Source of the DNA: UBA6059 sp040222235
GTDB taxonomy: Bacteria > Bacteroidota > Bacteroidia > Cytophagales > Cyclobacteriaceae
Length of the DNA: 64,000 nt
Direction of reading: 5' to 3'
Assembly (NCBI GenBank): GCA_040222235.1
Contig: JAVKDO010000131.1
Span: forward strand, 23,247 to 87,246
Numbering within the stretch: position 1 is the stretch's first letter; each line of letters opens with the position of its first letter. The notes under the pieces are model-generated. The model was not told the origin of the DNA. It was given only the letters and a program-made list of their open reading frames with translations, and ran no database searches. Positions 61,338 to 64,000 of the stretch are shown here, piece by piece. The translations under genes and the position numbers were made by a program.

Positions 61338-62080
61338 ACTCCTATTTCCATTCTTGGTTTTAATACTGTCAACTCCATCTCACCTTGTCTATCGAATGCA
61401 CTAGGCCCAAGATGAGTGAGAAATGTTCTTTCAGCTCCAAGGAGGTCTATGTTTGCCATGATCTCCTGATAGCTCAGATGGTATTTCATTGGGCCTTCCC
61501 AGCCAAAGCACTCCGATATCAATACATTACAGCCCTTCGTCAAGAGAAGCAGTTGGTCAGTCCATTCGGTATCACCGGTATAGACAATCGACCTTCCCTC
61601 AATATTCACCTTGACAGCATGTGGATTGCTCGCTTCACTATGGACAACCGCAACAGCTTCCACGCTAAGGTATTCTGATAAATTCAACGATTGATCCTGC
61701 GAATATTCTTTGAAAATAATAGGAAAGCCAAAATCCATAGCAGAAGTTCCCCCATACATTGCTTCTTGCAATTCCCACACTTTATTCTCTACATCTACTG
61801 GACCGATTATAGTCAATTCCCTTTGGCGCCTTTGCGTGAAAGCGGCATCCAACAGAAAATTCGGTAACCCTCCAAAGTGATCTCCGTGAAAATGTGTCAG
61901 GCAAATAAGGTCAATCTCATTTAGATTGATAAGCATCTCCTTAAGCACAGGTAGACTACCAGATCCAACGTCAATCAAACATTTGTGATGCTCAGTCTCT
62001 AGATAGAAGCAGGTGGCATGAAGCCCTCCTGTGCCAAAAGCATCCCCACAACCAACTATTTTCAATGTAACCATCTCCAT
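61334..62080 (-). CDS. MBL-fold metallo-hydrolase (RNase Z-like)
   Basis: A 248-residue cytoplasmic hydrolase: LICLTHFHGDHFGGLP (H-x-H-x-D-H, zinc site), VDVGSGS-like LIDVGSGSLP before it, IVYTGDTEWTDQL (Asp ligand) and FLTHLGPSA (last His). It lacks the full exosite of tRNase Z, so it is more likely a phosphodiesterase or related enzyme. It is the first gene of a two-gene unit with the propeller protein. Confidence 0.87.
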   Translation of the reverse strand: MEMVTLKIVGCGDAFGTGGLHATCFYLETEHHKCLIDVGSGSLPVLKEMLINLNEIDLICLTHFHGDHFGGLPNFLLDAAFTQRRQRELTIIGPVDVENKVWELQEAMYGGTSAMDFGFPIIFKEYSQDQSLNLSEYLSVEAVAVVHSEASNPHAVKVNIEGRSIVYTGDTEWTDQLLLLTKGCNVLISECFGWEGPMKYHLSYQEIMANIDLLGAERTFLTHLGPSAFDRQGEMELTVLKPRMEIGV

Positions 62081-62148
62081 TGTTAAGGAATATTAATACA
62101 AAGAGTCGACTTAACTAAACTCTACTCTTATTCATGGGTTCTTTTCAC

Positions 62149-62553
62149 ATGAAGAATACTAACAACGTCAGTTGGATGAGCGTAGTGCTCAAATTAGCCG
62201 GAGTATACAACATACTCTGGGGAGCATGGGTGGTGCTTTTTCCACAGCATTTCTTTGAGTTGACCGGCATGGAACCACTCAACCACCCCATGATCTGGCA
62301 AGGTATGGGGATGGTCATCGGTGTTTACGGTTTGGGTTATTGGTGGGCTGCTATTTCGCCAATAGTGCACTGGCCAATTGTCGCAGTAGGTTTTCTAGGT
62401 AAAATCTTTGGCCCTTTGGGCTTTGTTTTCAACTGGCTTACTGACCAAGTGCATATCGAATTCGCCTACACCCTGATCACCAACGATCTGATATGGTGGG
62501 TACCATTCGCCCTCATACTTAAGTCATCTTACAGTCATCATCGTGCTTTATAA
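62149..62553 (+). CDS. Small four-helix membrane protein
   Basis: A 134-residue membrane protein with four helices: VVLKLAGVYNILWGAWVVLF, MIWQGMGMVIGVYGLGYWWA, WPIVAVGFLGKIFGPLGFVF and LITNDLIWWVPFALILK. Many Trp and aromatic residues. It resembles uncharacterised small membrane proteins of Bacteroidota; no function is known. Coupled to the DoxX-like gene by an 11-bp overlap. ATG at 62149 is preferred to 62134. Confidence 0.7.
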   Translation: MKNTNNVSWMSVVLKLAGVYNILWGAWVVLFPQHFFELTGMEPLNHPMIWQGMGMVIGVYGLGYWWAAISPIVHWPIVAVGFLGKIFGPLGFVFNWLTDQVHIEFAYTLITNDLIWWVPFALILKSSYSHHRAL

Positions 62554-62938
62554 ACTATCGTTTATCAGCCAAAGCCTATTCTATTTAGTAGCTGGAGTCA
62601 ATCATTTCATTAATCCTTCATTCTACCTTCCTCTCATCCCTGATTACCTACCGGAAAAAGCCATCATCAACACTACGGCCGGTTGTGTTGAAATAATTCT
62701 TGCTCTGTTGCTCCTATTGGAAAAGTTGAGACCAATAGCGGCACTAGGACTGATGGTTATGCTTGTGGCCTTTATTCCTTCGCACATATATTTCATACAC
62801 CTTGGGAGCTGTGTTGAGCAAAGTCTGTGTGTTTCACCCATTATTTCATGGATTAGACTGATTGTAATTCATCCAATTTTAATCTGGTGGGGAGCTTCAT
62901 TGATTAATATTGCTATTCCCCCATTACGGGGGAAATAG
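62543..62938 (+). CDS. DoxX/MauE-like membrane protein
   Basis: A 131-residue, four-helix protein of the DoxX type: LYKLSFISQSLFYLVAGVNHFINPSFYLPLIPDYLP (the N-terminal GxxHF motif), GCVEIILALLLLLEKLRPIAALGLMVMLVAF and ILIWWGASL. DoxX-like proteins are linked to redox or thiosulfate metabolism, but the role is open. The GTG at 62543 is the start, inside the previous gene. CTACCGGAA at 62648 encodes YLPEK. Confidence 0.82.
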   Translation: MLYKLSFISQSLFYLVAGVNHFINPSFYLPLIPDYLPEKAIINTTAGCVEIILALLLLLEKLRPIAALGLMVMLVAFIPSHIYFIHLGSCVEQSLCVSPIISWIRLIVIHPILIWWGASLINIAIPPLRGK

Positions 62939-63004
62939 AAGCCTGAATTTCTGTTTGATATCCTAATTGAATAATTTCAATACTCACGTTATAAGCTGAT
63001 TCCC

Positions 63005-63547
63005 ATGAAAAAAATTATCACGCTCACTATCTATCTTACCTTAGGTATAGTCTACCATTCGTTAGGTCAAATAGCTACGAATAAAAGAGAATTAAAAAAA
63101 CAGGTCAAACTTGATAGAGCCAATGAACTCAGAACTCTGCTTGAAAATCAATATTTCTACGTAGATAATTTTCAATTATTTGATAGGAATCAAAATACCA
63201 AGCTGCTTTCCGCCAGCAACAACTTCATAAAGTTTTCAGGTAATGATCTACTCATTCAAACCAGTTTCAGCAATGTTAACGGTATAAACGGATTGGGTGG
63301 ACTTACACTTCAAGGTAGAATTATTGATTACGAAATAAGCGATGTAGGCCAAAAGGGCCCCATCAATGTTCAAGTCCTTTTTTCAACAAAGACTTTTGGT
63401 CATTCCACACTCAACATTAACTTCTACAATGATTTTACAAGCCGTACACAGCTTTCAGGGTTTAAGGGTCTTGAAGTATTTATGTTGGGCAATTTGAAGA
63501 GTAACTATTCTGACCTATCGGCCAACCAAGGCGTTCCTAGTTTCTAG
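63005..63547 (+). CDS. DUF4251-like exported protein
   Basis: A 180-residue protein with a signal peptide (KKIITLTIYLTLGIVYHSLGQ). The body is beta-rich and fits DUF4251: FYVDNFQLFDRNQNTKLLSASNNFIKFSGNDLLIQT, NGLGGLTLQGRIIDYEIS and VQVLFSTKTFGHSTLNINFYNDFTS. Unknown function, probably periplasmic. Unlinked to neighbours. Confidence 0.7.
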   Translation: MKKIITLTIYLTLGIVYHSLGQIATNKRELKKQVKLDRANELRTLLENQYFYVDNFQLFDRNQNTKLLSASNNFIKFSGNDLLIQTSFSNVNGINGLGGLTLQGRIIDYEISDVGQKGPINVQVLFSTKTFGHSTLNINFYNDFTSRTQLSGFKGLEVFMLGNLKSNYSDLSANQGVPSF

Positions 63548-63906
63548 ATTATATGGCCTAGATACCCAGTTGGTGAATACGGTTAATTTGAGCTCTTCTC
63601 TATAGCCAGTCGTTAGATAAACCAGCATCCAGCACCTGAGTTCAAAACCTAAAAAGAACTTCCAATAACGAGTGGCTTATCTCTTTTTCCTAATCGCAAT
63701 TTTAATATTCAGTAATCTCAACCGAGTGTTCCACTTGACCCATCGGAGAACAAGGATACACATAGTTTCTCGGATCACATAGAAGAGGCGTGAAGTGTTG
63801 AGTAAAGCCGGAGTAGAGTGAGGTTATGCATGAAGAATATATCTCTATCATTTGAGAATCAGAGTTTGAAATAGCCGGTAGTTTTCTTTGGTTTTAGGGC
63901 ATAAAA
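63548..63906. other. Intergenic region without recognised gene
   Basis: About 360 bp between the DUF4251 gene and the rRNA operon terminator. No frame of coding character, tRNA fold or repeat is apparent. It presumably holds only untranslated sequence downstream of the 5S gene on the minus strand. Confidence 0.6.
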
Positions 63907-63937
63907 AAAGGTCTTTAACAAACTGTTAAAGACCTTT
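63907..63937 (-). terminator. Terminator of the rRNA operon
   Basis: AAAGGTCTTTAACA (63907-63920) against TGTTAAAGACCTTT (63924-63937), a perfect 14-bp stem with a 3-base loop; on the minus strand it is followed by a T run. It is 39 bases past the 5S 3' end. Confidence 0.9.
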
Positions 63938-63976
63938 AATTCGCTTGCGCTATAAGCTTCAGCAAATAAAATAAAA

Positions 63977-64000
63977 GCTGGCGACGACCTACTCTCCCAC
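63977..64000 (-). rRNA. 5S ribosomal RNA, 3' end only (partial)
   Basis: The minus strand reads GTGGGAGAGTAGGTCGTCGC then CAGC, the conserved 3' terminal segment of bacterial 5S rRNA. The rest lies beyond the window; 23S and 16S genes are expected upstream of it, to the right. Confidence 0.9.

Larger units (their letters stand above)
717..62656. repeat. Dispersed 9-mer family CTACCG(G/C)AA / TT(G/C)CGGTAG, 28 copies
   Basis: Hand-counted exact copies. TTGCGGTAG or its complement starts at 717, 3624, 8821, 16831, 17878, 20739, 21084, 22655, 24229, 34573, 34805, 41368, 44694, 52184 and 55529. TTCCGGTAG or its complement starts at 4913, 7881, 12108, 15436, 18024, 21180, 22442, 28654, 30964, 31831, 35511, 49553 and 62648. 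About one is expected by chance. Seventeen read TT(G/C)CGGTAG on the plus strand, eleven on the minus. Variants with T or A at the seventh base (CTACCGTAA near 11731, 13537, 29827, 33113, 56055) are also present. See the findings. Confidence 0.8.

Noticed and set aside
1..64000. CRISPR array, prophage, integron or defence island
   Set aside because: No regularly spaced long repeats, integrase, phage structural genes or recognised defence genes other than toxin-antitoxin pairs were found.

Overview
The window looks like chromosome of an aerobic, free-living Bacteroidota, most likely of the Cytophagales type. The evidence is a type IX secretion C-terminal sorting domain, the short primary sigma factor typical of the phylum, promoters of the TAnnTTTG (-7) type, GIN/DUF2807, DUF4251 and DUF2141 proteins, many exported metallopeptidases, and AT-leaning DNA with frequent TTG/GTG starts. 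It is gene-dense and mostly housekeeping or accessory-metabolic. I see no prophage, insertion sequence, CRISPR array or tRNA gene. The right edge enters the 3' end of a 5S rRNA gene on the minus strand, so an rRNA operon lies just outside.

Layout. 1-7.5 kb: end of an aspartate kinase, a fructosamine-kinase-like gene with a low-molecular-weight phosphatase, waaA-rsgA, then two glycosyltransferases and a FemAB/GNAT-like protein, probably for surface glycans. 7.6-16.4 kb: TPR protein with an IMPACT protein, an exonuclease-nhaC pair, an FAD oxidoreductase-glycosyltransferase pair, and a FAN1-like VRR-NUC nuclease followed by a 56-residue two-helix membrane protein. 16.5-27 kb: a membrane-anchored J-domain/TPR protein and exported hydrolases (M1, PhoA, M61, M14) interleaved with a PIN-domain toxin pair. 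27-36 kb: a HigBA-like pair, CBS, NUDIX, lysoplasmalogenase, prfB with its programmed +1 frameshift, a second toxin pair whose RelE gene is broken by one missing base, tandem paralogous exported proteins, ilvE, a cobalamin adenosyltransferase and a MacB-type ATPase. 36-44 kb: M28 peptidase, TerC and a 1372-residue T9SS propeller protein, separated by three inverted-repeat elements. 44-52.6 kb: arginase-family/cupin pair, SemiSWEET, a DeoR-VOC-MFS operon, rpoD, CBS protein and a serine hydrolase. 52.7-60 kb: an eight-gene ybhGFSR-like efflux locus under a TetR regulator with two identical palindromic operator candidates. 60-64 kb: propeller/metallo-hydrolase pair, small membrane proteins, a DUF4251 protein and the rRNA operon end.

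The most unusual signal is genome-wide in style rather than a gene: the 9-mer CTACCG(G/C)AA, or its complement TT(G/C)CGGTAG, occurs 28 times by hand count where about one is expected by chance. It occurs on both strands and in all three reading frames of otherwise unrelated genes, which suggests a DNA-level signal such as a Chi-like, uptake-like or segregation motif.
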